64,000 nucleotides of DNA. Source: Thalassobacillus devorans MSP14 (GTDB lineage: Bacteria > Bacillota > Bacilli > Bacillales > Halobacillaceae). The notes below the pieces were generated by a model that saw only the letters and a program-made list of their open reading frames with translations, was not told where the DNA came from and did not search any database. Made by a program: the position numbers and the translations under genes. Positions within the stretch are counted from its first letter, which is position 1, and every line of letters begins with the position of its first letter. Where the stretch lies: assembly GCF_000496835.1 (NCBI RefSeq), contig NZ_KI543237.1, positions 1,094,641 through 1,158,640 on the forward strand, given 5' to 3'. Below are positions 1 to 7,628 of this stretch, piece after piece.

Positions 1-834
1 CTGATCGACGACAAGCTTGTGAATTTTTTCCTCACCCAGCTTTTGGCGCATTGTGGCAGGCATCCCAAAGAAACCAAAGAGGGCTCCGCAACCTGTCTCA
101 GGTGATGCATCATGGATTTCCTGCAAAGGACCAGCCCAGCTCATGACCTGTCCGGAAAGGTCATTCTCCCGCCAAAACGGACGATCATAAATCGCAACTG
201 CCTTAGCCTGACCCGCCATCCATGTGGGCTTATCCAGCAAGCTATCCGTAAGCTTGACAGGAAGAGCAGGCGAGAAGATGATGTGCCGTGCCACAATCCG
301 GGGCGGTAATGCCAGGATCACCGCTTCTGCCCGCATGCTTTCTTGCCTTCTATCTGCCTGCAATGTTTCCAGAGAAATTGTTTCTCTTTCATCCATACGA
401 ATTGCTGTTACACGTGTCTCCAGTTCTATCGTTCCATCAGGGAGTGTGGCTGCTATGGCATCAATAAGAGACTGAACGCCTCCCGCGAGGCGATCTGACC
501 TTTCAACCGCGCGTTCTGGTAACCTTCTCCGCTGTACAGGTTGATGCTGAGATTGTTCGAAAAGGATCGCTCCTTCGGTATGCTGTACGAATGTTTGTAA
601 CTCAAGTTCTTTCACCAGATGGGAGATAACGGGCTCATGTTGTGGCCAGAACCACGTTGGTCCCAGGTCAAACTTGCCCAGTTCAGGCCTGTCCACGACT
701 GACTCGCTTAAAACTCTTCCTCCAATTCGCCCTCTCGCCTCCAGCACCTTGCACTCGATCCCCTGCGAAACAAGCAAAGACGCGGTACGAAGGCCGCTTA
801 AACCGGCTCCAACAATGATAATAGGTTCATTCAT
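1..834 (-). CDS. Flavin-containing amine oxidase family protein (C-terminal part outside window)
   Basis: This minus-strand gene starts at an ATG at 834 and stays open to the window edge, giving 278 visible residues. The N-terminus has a Rossmann FAD-binding motif (GAGLSGL at residues 9-15) and the LEARGRIGGR motif at 31-40, typical of the monoamine oxidase/phytoene desaturase fold. Further on, PTWMAGQAKAVAIY, followed by FWRE and SWAGPLQE, resembles the substrate domain of flavin monoamine oxidases. Such enzymes oxidise amines with FAD, giving aldehyde, ammonia and peroxide. The substrate cannot be inferred. I translated the visible part codon by codon over most of its length and found no frameshift. 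The gene is followed on the other side by rlmH in the same orientation. Confidence 0.85.
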   Translation of the reverse strand, partial: MNEPIIIVGAGLSGLRTASLLVSQGIECKVLEARGRIGGRVLSESVVDRPELGKFDLGPTWFWPQHEPVISHLVKELELQTFVQHTEGAILFEQSQHQPVQRRRLPERAVERSDRLAGGVQSLIDAIAATLPDGTIELETRVTAIRMDERETISLETLQADRRQESMRAEAVILALPPRIVARHIIFSPALPVKLTDSLLDKPTWMAGQAKAVAIYDRPFWRENDLSGQVMSWAGPLQEIHDASPETGCGALFGFFGMPATMRQKLGEEKIHKLVVDQ

Positions 835-902
835 ATTCTTATCTCCAGCCTTTTTGTTTACGTTTCTTAAATCCAAACTAATTATAGCTTTTTATACTTT
901 CA

Positions 903-1382
903 TTACTTATGATACGGTTCATTTCGATTGATCTTAAACGCACGGTAGATCTGCTCGACCAAAATCAGCCGCATCAGCTGATGGGGAAATGTCATTTTTG
1001 AAAAAGAAAGCCCCATGTCGCTGCGACGCAACACTTCATCACTTAACCCGAGCGATCCGCCAATCACGAAGGTTACCTTGCTTTTTCCGTATGTAGCCAG
1101 GTCGTCCAACTTTTTCGCCAGCTTTTCTGATGTGAGTTGTTCACCTTCGATTTCAAGCGTGATGACGTAGCTGTCCGGATTAATTTTAGCTAAAATACGT
1201 TCCCCTTCTTTATTTTTCACTTCTTTCATGTCCGCTTCACTCAGGTTCTCTGGTGCTTTTTCATCTGCTACTTCTACGATATCTATGGATGCATAAGGAC
1301 CCAGGCGTTTGACGTATTCCTGGATGCCCTGCTTCAAGTATTTTTCTTTCAATTTCCCTACGGTTACAATCATGATTTTCAT
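903..1382 (-). CDS. rlmH: 23S rRNA (pseudouridine-1915-N3)-methyltransferase RlmH
   Basis: This 159-residue protein matches RlmH (YydA in Bacillus) in length and sequence. The SPOUT knot shows as [13 protein letters not shown], with the SAM-binding GGS at residues 108-110, and the C-terminus ends in RNEPYHK, which carries the conserved catalytic tail. It methylates a pseudouridine in helix 69 of 23S rRNA on assembled 70S ribosomes. The start ATG at 1382 follows a strong AAAGGAGGAG ribosome binding site. It lies near the walRK/htrC cluster, as in Bacillus subtilis, but is separated here by about 11 kb of accessory genes. Confidence 0.97.
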   Translation of the reverse strand: MKIMIVTVGKLKEKYLKQGIQEYVKRLGPYASIDIVEVADEKAPENLSEADMKEVKNKEGERILAKINPDSYVITLEIEGEQLTSEKLAKKLDDLATYGKSKVTFVIGGSLGLSDEVLRRSDMGLSFSKMTFPHQLMRLILVEQIYRAFKINRNEPYHK

Positions 1383-1536
1383 GGAGACTCCTCCTTTATT
1401 AAGGATAGCCTTAGTTTATCATAGCTGAAAACGACTAAGAACAAACACACGCCGTACTTACTCCACAAATGCAAATGACAAGAGCTTTTTGCTGTTCCAT
1501 GTTACGCTGACATCAACTAATAGCGGGGTGATAACT

Positions 1537-2442
1537 TTGAAAATTGGAATTGTTGGATTAGGAGACATCGCTAAGAAAGCCTACCTGCCTGTCCTTTCAG
1601 AAAAAGAAGGGATCGAACTTATACTCTGTACCCGAAATAAAGAGACGCTGGAGCAGTTATGCGCTAAATATAGGATTACGGAAAAAGTCCAGACCGTCGA
1701 GGAGCTGATTGAGAAGGATATCGATGGCGCAATCGTCAGTGCGGCGACAGAGGCACATGTGGAAATAGCGGAGAAGCTGCTGTCGCATGGCGTCCATACC
1801 TACATAGATAAGCCGATTTCGATGCATTTTCATGAGACCCAAAGAATCGTACAACTGGCAGAAGAAAACAGGACAATAGCCATGGTCGGTTTTAATCGGC
1901 GCTTCATTCCTCCAGTCAAAGCTTTGAAAGAAAAAGGAAAACCAAACCTGGTCATCATGCAGAAAAACCGCTTCAAGCTTCCCGATTATGTCCGGCGTTT
2001 TGTCGTCGAGGATTTTATCCATGTCGTTGATACCCTTCGTTTTCTGATGGATACCGAAGTGAAAGACATCCATGTTCGGACCCTGAAAAACGGCGATATG
2101 ATGGACCACCTGATCATCCAGCTGGCCGGTGACGGCTGCACGGCGATGGGGATCATGGACCGCAATGGCGGCGTTACGGAAGAAACCATCGAATACTCCG
2201 CGGGAAATCATAAGTATGTCATCAAGGACCTGGTGGAAACGACCCATTATCACAATAAAGAGATATGCCTCTCCCAATTCGGCGGCTGGGATCCAACCTT
2301 GTATAAACGTGGTTTTTACCAGATTACCGAGCATTTCATCGACTGTATTGCCAACAACCGGACGCCGGACCCATCCATTCAGGATTCGTTTACCACTCAT
2401 GAGATCTGTGAACAGATTGTAGCAAAAATAGAGTCAGAATAA
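1537..2442 (+). CDS. Gfo/Idh/MocA family NAD(P)-dependent oxidoreductase
   Basis: I chose the TTG at 1537 because GCGGGGTG lies just upstream and the Rossmann strand KIGIVGLGDIA then begins the protein; an ATG at 1489 in the same frame would add 16 unlikely residues. The product is 301 residues. GLGDIA is the nucleotide-binding loop. The family motif appears as YIDKPIS near residue 92, where the EKP/DKP lysine is catalytic, followed by the GFNRRF segment. Members oxidise or reduce sugars, inositols and related compounds; the substrate is unknown. It is transcribed head-on to replication and ends at a bidirectional terminator. Confidence 0.88.
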   Translation: MKIGIVGLGDIAKKAYLPVLSEKEGIELILCTRNKETLEQLCAKYRITEKVQTVEELIEKDIDGAIVSAATEAHVEIAEKLLSHGVHTYIDKPISMHFHETQRIVQLAEENRTIAMVGFNRRFIPPVKALKEKGKPNLVIMQKNRFKLPDYVRRFVVEDFIHVVDTLRFLMDTEVKDIHVRTLKNGDMMDHLIIQLAGDGCTAMGIMDRNGGVTEETIEYSAGNHKYVIKDLVETTHYHNKEICLSQFGGWDPTLYKRGFYQITEHFIDCIANNRTPDPSIQDSFTTHEICEQIVAKIESE

Positions 2443-2449
2443 GCAAAAC

Positions 2450-2480
2450 AAAAACGGACGCGCTAAAGGCGTCCGTTTTT
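2450..2480. terminator. Bidirectional intrinsic terminator
   Basis: A perfect 12-bp inverted repeat (2450-2461 with 2469-2480) has A and T runs at its ends. It lies between the converging oxidoreductase gene and the first subtilisin gene and can stop both transcripts. Confidence 0.9.
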
Positions 2481-2549
2481 GCTCTCATGTATAGTAGGGG
2501 GTCACACAAGAATATCTACAAAGATGCAAGAAGCATCCTGTATACCAAA

Positions 2550-3803
2550 TTAGTTTACTTGCGGGAAGCCGAAACCAGACGCGTAATCATCGCCTGATGC
2601 AGCTCCTAATCCACCAAGGATATCATTGGCAGTTGCACGGTTTTGAAGTTCTGCACGCAAGTCTGTGTTGCTGAATCCAGGGTTCTGAGCCCAGATTTTA
2701 GCTGCCAGACCGGATACATGTGGAGTAGCCATTGATGTACCGCTAATGGTGTTGTAGCCGCCATCATACCAGGTAGATTCGATAGCCCTTCCAGGTGCGG
2801 ATACTTCTACATCCAAACGGCCGATCTGATAGTCGCCATCCGTATTCGGATTACCACGGGAAGAGAAATCAGCCACGCGGTAAGTTCCATTTTCCTGCGT
2901 ATCTTCAAGCGCTGCTACTGCAACTGCATCTTCTAAGGCACCTGGGTAACCGATAGTGTTGGCGTCTGGCCCAGAGTTACCGGCAGCTGCTACCACAAGT
3001 GCACCATTATTATTAGCGTAAGTGACAGCGTCGGAAATCAACGTGCTCTCAGAGCTTGCTCCTAGAGACATAGAGATAACGACATTCACACCGTTAGCCT
3101 GTCCTTCGTCCGCAGCCATTTTGATTGCATTCGCAATATCATCAGAGTAACCGGATCCACGGTCATTCAAAACTTTGTAAGCCCATAGTTTGGCATCCGG
3201 TGCTACACCATAAACACCAAGTCCATCTGCTCCACCATCCGCAAGTACGGTACCTGCTACGTGTGTGCCGTGACCGTTTTTATCAGTACATGTACCTTCT
3301 TCCAGGGAAGTGCGCATTTGGCTGAAGTCCTTACATTGCTCCACATTTGAATTTAAATCCACATGGTCGGCAACGCCTGTATCAAGTACAGCTACCCGGA
3401 TATTATCTCCACCATCTGTAGTCGTGATGGAGCTGTCATTATAGATGGCTTCCATTCCCCAAGGCGTTTGATCGGAAGGTAAAGCGCGATTATTAGAACT
3501 CCCCGGTTTAGCCTCCAATGACACCTTGTCTACTTTCGATACTTCTAAATTCTTATTCTTTTGCAAAGCATCGAATTGCTTCTGGTTTACATTGGTAGTA
3601 AAACCTTTGGCATTAAAATCGTGGCGGACACCATAATTCGCTTTTGCTTTTTCTTCAACAGCATCATTAGCTGCCTGGATCAAAACACGAATTTGTTCCT
3701 GTCCATTAGCTTTGGCATCATCCGCTGCAGCAGCAAATGCACCGACAGCAAATAAGGATATAAGTAATAGAGTGGTAGTAACCGAGAATAATAGTTTCTT
3801 CAT
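2550..3803 (-). CDS. Secreted subtilisin-like serine protease (S8), copy 1
   Basis: This 417-residue preproprotein has a signal peptide (residues 1-25, ending AFA-AA), an inhibitor-I9-like propeptide (about 37-97), and a peptidase S8 domain. The catalytic triad is Asp141 (AVLDTG), His181 (GHGTHVAGT) and Ser357 (GTSMATPH); Asn276 in AAAGNSG supplies the oxyanion hole. Cys157 and Cys172 may form a disulfide just before the catalytic histidine. It should be an exported, self-processing endopeptidase for nutrient release. A close paralogue lies directly upstream in the same orientation, so this is a tandem duplication. The mature domain is rich in Asp and Glu, as expected for a protease from a saline habitat. 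Confidence 0.95.
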   Translation of the reverse strand: MKKLLFSVTTTLLLISLFAVGAFAAAADDAKANGQEQIRVLIQAANDAVEEKAKANYGVRHDFNAKGFTTNVNQKQFDALQKNKNLEVSKVDKVSLEAKPGSSNNRALPSDQTPWGMEAIYNDSSITTTDGGDNIRVAVLDTGVADHVDLNSNVEQCKDFSQMRTSLEEGTCTDKNGHGTHVAGTVLADGGADGLGVYGVAPDAKLWAYKVLNDRGSGYSDDIANAIKMAADEGQANGVNVVISMSLGASSESTLISDAVTYANNNGALVVAAAGNSGPDANTIGYPGALEDAVAVAALEDTQENGTYRVADFSSRGNPNTDGDYQIGRLDVEVSAPGRAIESTWYDGGYNTISGTSMATPHVSGLAAKIWAQNPGFSNTDLRAELQNRATANDILGGLGAASGDDYASGFGFPQVN

Positions 3804-3891
3804 TCTATTCCGCCTTTTCTAAGTATTTTTGTATAGATTTCTGGAATCCATCGAATATTATCCGAAGATTCTGTTAAATTTAATGATTTTA

Positions 3892-3924
3892 ATTTTAGCA
3901 TAGCCCATCCCTCTATTTATTGAG
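3892..3924 (-). promoter_or_regulatory. Conserved upstream block shared with the second subtilisin gene
   Basis: On the minus strand this 33-nt block reads CTCAAT-N-AAT at one end and GGCTATGCTAAAAT at the other. The same two ends, at the same spacing, occur at 5318-5350 upstream of the paralogue. TGCTAAAAT resembles an extended -10 element. The block lies 88 nt before the start codon. It is a candidate promoter or operator retained after duplication; no -35 is convincing. Confidence 0.5.
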
Positions 3925-3963
3925 CAGTTAGAGGTGAATAAATAGGTGATAGGACCTATTTTT

Positions 3964-5220
3964 CTATTGTGCTAGTGGAAAACCGAATCCGGAAACATAA
4001 TCGTCACCTTCAGCGGCTCCTGTTCCGCCAAGGATGTCATTCGCTGTCGCACGGTTCTGCAATTCGGCACGTAGATCCGTATTGCTTAGTCCAGGGTTTT
4101 CCGCCCAGATTTTAGCTGCAAGACCGGAAACATGCGGAGTCGCCATCGACGTACCACTGATTGTGTTATAACCACCGTCATTCCACGTGGACGCAATCGC
4201 TGCTCCTGGAGCAGCAAGTTCTACATCACGCTCCTGAATGACATAGTCGCCATCCGTGTCAGGATTTCCGCGGGAAGAAAAGTCAGCAACACGATACGTT
4301 CCATTTTCCTGAACATCCTCTAAAGCTGCTACAGCCACAGCATTTTCAACTGCCCCCGGGTAGCCGATTGTATCAGCATCGGGACCAGAGTTACCTGCTG
4401 CCGCCACCACCAGTACACCCTTGTCATAGGCATAGTTGATGGCCTCTGTTATCAAGCTGCTTTCTGAGCTGGATCCCAACGACATAGAGATGACCACATT
4501 CACCCCTTTTACTTGTCCCTGATCGGCAGCATGGCGGATCGCATTGGCAATGTCATCAGAAAAACCAGTGCCTAAATCACCCAGGACCTTGTAGGCCCAT
4601 AGTTTAGCATCAGGAGCTACGCCATAGATACCTTCCCCGTCAACCCCGCCATTGGCCAGAACAGTTCCGGCTACATGGGTGCCGTGCCCATTTACATCGT
4701 TACAGGAACCGTCTACGCGGGAAAAAAAGAACATACTGAAATCTTTACATTGTTCCACGTTCCCTTCCAGGTCGGCGTGGTCGGTTTTTGAACCGGTATC
4801 AAGAACAGCTACACGGATGTTATCCCCGCCGTCAGTGGCTGTAATGGAGGCATCGTTATAAATGGCTTCCATTCCCCAAGGGGTTTGATCAGAAGGGGTA
4901 GCGCTACGATTAGCCGCAGCTTGAGGTTTGCTTACTAAAGAAACTTTGTCCACTTTAGTAACATGGAGATTTTTATTATGTTGCAAAGCTTCATATTGCT
5001 GGAGTGTCACATTGGTAGAAAAACCTTGTTTCCCAAAATCATGTCTGACATCATACTTTTCTTTCGCCTGGTTTTTCGCGTTCTCATTAGTAGAATCAAT
5101 TAGAACCCGGACCCAGTTGTTGGCATTCGCTTGTTCTTTCTCAGGAGATGCCCAGGCACTCATCGTGAAAATGGACATCATCAATAAAGTAGACGTAAAC
5201 AGGAATAAACCTTTTTTCAT
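3964..5220 (-). CDS. Secreted subtilisin-like serine protease (S8), copy 2
   Basis: The ATG at 5220 fits a GGAGG ribosome binding site 7 nt upstream; an ATG at 5226 is too close to it. The 418-residue protein has a signal peptide ending at SAWA, an I9-like propeptide and an S8 domain with Asp141, His182 and Ser357. Two cysteines (158 and 173) sit where copy 1 has them. The two proteins align almost without gaps, with long identical runs around the active site, and differ most in the signal peptide and propeptide. The divergence suggests an old duplication rather than an assembly artefact. The role is presumably extracellular protein degradation, perhaps with different specificity or timing from copy 1. 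Confidence 0.95.
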   Translation of the reverse strand: MKKGLFLFTSTLLMMSIFTMSAWASPEKEQANANNWVRVLIDSTNENAKNQAKEKYDVRHDFGKQGFSTNVTLQQYEALQHNKNLHVTKVDKVSLVSKPQAAANRSATPSDQTPWGMEAIYNDASITATDGGDNIRVAVLDTGSKTDHADLEGNVEQCKDFSMFFFSRVDGSCNDVNGHGTHVAGTVLANGGVDGEGIYGVAPDAKLWAYKVLGDLGTGFSDDIANAIRHAADQGQVKGVNVVISMSLGSSSESSLITEAINYAYDKGVLVVAAAGNSGPDADTIGYPGAVENAVAVAALEDVQENGTYRVADFSSRGNPDTDGDYVIQERDVELAAPGAAIASTWNDGGYNTISGTSMATPHVSGLAAKIWAENPGLSNTDLRAELQNRATANDILGGTGAAEGDDYVSGFGFPLAQ

Positions 5221-5281
5221 AAGCATCCCTCCAATTTAAAATTTAACAGACAATAGATTAGTAGATTGCTGTTAACCTCCT

Positions 5282-5296
5282 TTTGTTCAGAAAATT
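5282..5296. promoter_or_regulatory. Candidate CodY box upstream of subtilisin copy 2
   Basis: The sequence matches the palindromic CodY consensus AATTTTCWGAAAATT at 12 of 15 positions. It lies 61 nt before the start codon, between the conserved upstream block and the gene, where a bound repressor could act. CodY represses secreted proteases in Bacillus, so the site is plausible. Matches of this quality occur by chance in AT-rich DNA. Confidence 0.3.
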
Positions 5297-5317
5297 TAGT
5301 CTATTGCGTTGAATTTG

Positions 5318-5350
5318 ATTTTAGCATAGCCATTACATAAATTGATTGAG
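5318..5350 (-). promoter_or_regulatory. Conserved upstream block of subtilisin copy 2
   Basis: This is the counterpart of the block at 3892-3924: the same 33-nt length, the same GGCTATGCTAAAAT end and the same CTCAAT-N-AAT end, with a diverged middle. It lies 97 nt before the start codon. Preservation of both ends against a changed middle suggests a functional promoter or binding site. Confidence 0.5.
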
Positions 5351-5411
5351 TAGTAGGAAGTAAATTGCTAGTACTTATTAACCATTTATCTAAATTTTCC
5401 GACATTTTGTC

Positions 5412-5458
5412 GCAAAAAAAACCGCCCTCTCCTCGTGGGACGGGAAACGGTTCTTTTT
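5412..5458 (-). terminator. Intrinsic terminator after the threonine aldolase gene
   Basis: On the minus strand an AACCG...CCC stem pairs with GGG...CGGTT and is followed by a run of eight T. It starts a few bases after the aldolase stop codon. Confidence 0.8.
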
Positions 5459-5463
5459 ACATA

Positions 5464-6486
5464 CTAGTTGACCAGTTGATTTACCTTCATCAATACAGTG
5501 TCGATATCTTCTTTTGTAATATGATAATTGGTGACGAACCGGACGGTGTGCGGGCCGAATGGTACTGCCAAAACCCCTTCCTCTTTCAAAGCAGCCAAAA
5601 ACTGTTCTGCCGTATAGCCTGCCTGCTTTGTATTGATGAGGATAATATTCGTTTCCACTTCGTTTTCCACGGTCAGTCCATCAACCTCTGCCAATCCTGC
5701 CGCCAGCTGTTCCGCACGCTCATGGTCATCCACCAGCCGCTCCGTCATTTCATTCAAAGCGACTAAGCCTGGTGCTGCGATAATCCCAGCCTGCCTCAGT
5801 CCGCCTCCCAATCGCTTCCGCCACTTCCTTGCTTTCTTAATGAAATCCACGGAGCCAGCGATGATAGAACCAACTGGAGCTCCAAGACCCTTGGACATGC
5901 AAAACTGGACGGTATCGGCAAGCTCTGCATAACGTTCGACTCGTATTCCCGTCGCAGCTGAAGCATTAAAAAGCCTCGCCCCATCAAGATGGATGGGTAC
6001 ATGGTGTTCCCGTGCAATTTGAGCGATCGTTTTCATATTTTCCAGTGGGAGCACAGCTCCTCCAGCTTTGTTGTGAGTATTCTCCAGACAGATCAGACCA
6101 GTTTCCGGGAAATGGATGTCCTCACCACGGATCGCAGCAGCCACATCAGTAGGGGACATCGCTCCCCGCTCTCCTTTGATTGTACGCGGCTGCACTCCTG
6201 CCAATGCTGACATAGAAGCTCCCTCATAAACAAACAGGTGGGCATCCTGCTCCAGAATCACCTCATCCCCAGGCTTACAATGAGTCAGGACAGCAATCTG
6301 GTTCCCCTGCGTACCACTGGTCACAAACAAGGCCGCTTCTTTACCAAGCAATTCCGCCGCCCGCTCCTCGAGCTTATTGACCGTCGGATCTTCTTCATAT
6401 ACATCATCGCCGACTTCCGCTTCATACGCTGCTTTCCGCATCGCTTCTGTCGGTTTCGTTACCGTATCACTTCGTAAATCAATCAT
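5464..6486 (-). CDS. ltaE: Low-specificity L-threonine aldolase
   Basis: This 340-residue PLP enzyme of aminotransferase fold type I starts MIDLRSDTVTKPT, the signature N-terminus of threonine aldolases. The PLP lysine is Lys199 in CMSKGLGAPVG, and HLDGARLFNA precedes it with the PLP-binding aspartate. It cleaves L-threonine or L-allo-threonine to glycine and acetaldehyde. Length and motifs are complete. The gene has its own terminator and stands alone. Confidence 0.95.
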   Translation of the reverse strand: MIDLRSDTVTKPTEAMRKAAYEAEVGDDVYEEDPTVNKLEERAAELLGKEAALFVTSGTQGNQIAVLTHCKPGDEVILEQDAHLFVYEGASMSALAGVQPRTIKGERGAMSPTDVAAAIRGEDIHFPETGLICLENTHNKAGGAVLPLENMKTIAQIAREHHVPIHLDGARLFNASAATGIRVERYAELADTVQFCMSKGLGAPVGSIIAGSVDFIKKARKWRKRLGGGLRQAGIIAAPGLVALNEMTERLVDDHERAEQLAAGLAEVDGLTVENEVETNIILINTKQAGYTAEQFLAALKEEGVLAVPFGPHTVRFVTNYHITKEDIDTVLMKVNQLVN

Positions 6487-6714
6487 GGCTATTCCTCCAT
6501 CGTAGTGACGTTTATTAAAAGTGTACTAGATTAAGAGGTTCTTTACCAAGATGAAGCACTATTAATGGTTTTCATACATGGAGGGTTGGATCAGAGAAAC
6601 TTATAAATACTTACATAAAGCAAGAAACTTTTCCAGGGGTTAATTTTGTATTAGGATGGTTAGAGTGTGTAACATGTAACATCATCAATTCTTTCAAATA
6701 GATGGAGGAAGCTT

Positions 6715-7590
6715 ATGAAAGATCGAAATAAAGGAATCATCTTGTTATTGATATCAGCGTTTGGTTTTTCGGTGATGGCCGCCTTTGTCAAGCTGTCAGG
6801 CGACTTGCCTACCGTGCAGAAAACGTGGTTCAGGAACATCATTTCCGTCCTTATATCGTTCGGATTTGTGATGTACTATAAAGAAAGGCTATTCGGAAAA
6901 AGGGAAAACCAGAAGTACCTGCTCATACGATCAGCGATGGGGATGCTCGGCATGGTGCTGTTTTTCTATTCGATCGATGAACTGGTTTTATCCGATGCGG
7001 ATATGCTGAATAAATTAAGTCCGTTTCTGACGATTATTTTCTCTGCCATCTTCTTAAAAGAACGTGTGAAATTATTCCAAATGGTGGCGATCGTCATCGC
7101 CTTTATCGGAACACTGTTTATTATCAAGCCGCAATTTTCCGTGGATATCGTACCTTATTTAGGCGGGATTCTCGGAGCCGTATTTGCTGCGGGAGCCTAT
7201 ACGGTGCTTCGGATTCTTGGCAATAAAGAGAAGTTTTATACGGTTGTCTTCTACTTTTCCTTTTTCACAACCGTGGCGCTGCTGCCATTCGTCATTATCT
7301 TCTGGGAACCGATGACCATGCAGCAGCTGATTTATCTCCTCTTAGCAGGAGTGTTCGCTACGATGGGCCAATTCGGGATCACCGTTGCCTATAAATTTGC
7401 CCCTGCGAAGGAAATCTCGATTTTCTTCTATTCAACCGTGGTCTTTTCTACGTTGATCAGTATCGTCGTTATCAACCAGGTACCTGATATGATGAGCATC
7501 ACGGGGTATATCATCATCTTTGGAGCATTATTATACATGTTCATCAAAAACAACCAGCTCGATAAAAAATATCAGCAAAAACAAAGCTAA
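6715..7590 (+). CDS. EamA/DMT superfamily membrane transporter
   Basis: The 291-residue protein is almost entirely hydrophobic, with about ten predicted membrane segments in two homologous halves, as in the drug/metabolite transporter superfamily (EamA repeats). The start ATG at 6715 follows a GATGGAGGAAGC ribosome binding site. Typical features are the N-terminal ISAFGFSVMAAFVKL and the end-of-repeat GTLFIIKP. Members export amino acids, purines or other metabolites, so the substrate cannot be named. It is transcribed against the replication direction and ends at a bidirectional terminator shared with the GH3 gene. Confidence 0.9.
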   Translation: MKDRNKGIILLLISAFGFSVMAAFVKLSGDLPTVQKTWFRNIISVLISFGFVMYYKERLFGKRENQKYLLIRSAMGMLGMVLFFYSIDELVLSDADMLNKLSPFLTIIFSAIFLKERVKLFQMVAIVIAFIGTLFIIKPQFSVDIVPYLGGILGAVFAAGAYTVLRILGNKEKFYTVVFYFSFFTTVALLPFVIIFWEPMTMQQLIYLLLAGVFATMGQFGITVAYKFAPAKEISIFFYSTVVFSTLISIVVINQVPDMMSITGYIIIFGALLYMFIKNNQLDKKYQQKQS

Positions 7591-7622
7591 ACGGCGGTCC
7601 TCTTTAAGGACACGCCGTTTTT
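7589..7622. terminator. Bidirectional intrinsic terminator
   Basis: An AAACGGCG/CGCCGTTT stem with an inner TCC/GGA pairing is flanked by A and T runs. It lies between the converging EamA and GH3 genes. Confidence 0.85.
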
Positions 7623-7628
7623 CACTGG

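Noticed and set aside
1-834. Possible frameshift in the partial amine oxidase
   Set aside because: Translation of the minus strand stays in one frame with family motifs throughout, so the gene is intact as far as visible.
1657-2400. A 247-codon open frame on the minus strand
   Set aside because: It is fully antisense to the Gfo/Idh/MocA gene, whose motifs are intact, and it shows no recognisable domain or ribosome binding site.
3941-3960. A 7-bp inverted repeat after subtilisin copy 2 as a terminator
   Set aside because: On the minus strand the stem is followed by TATTCACC rather than a T run, so termination is not convincing.
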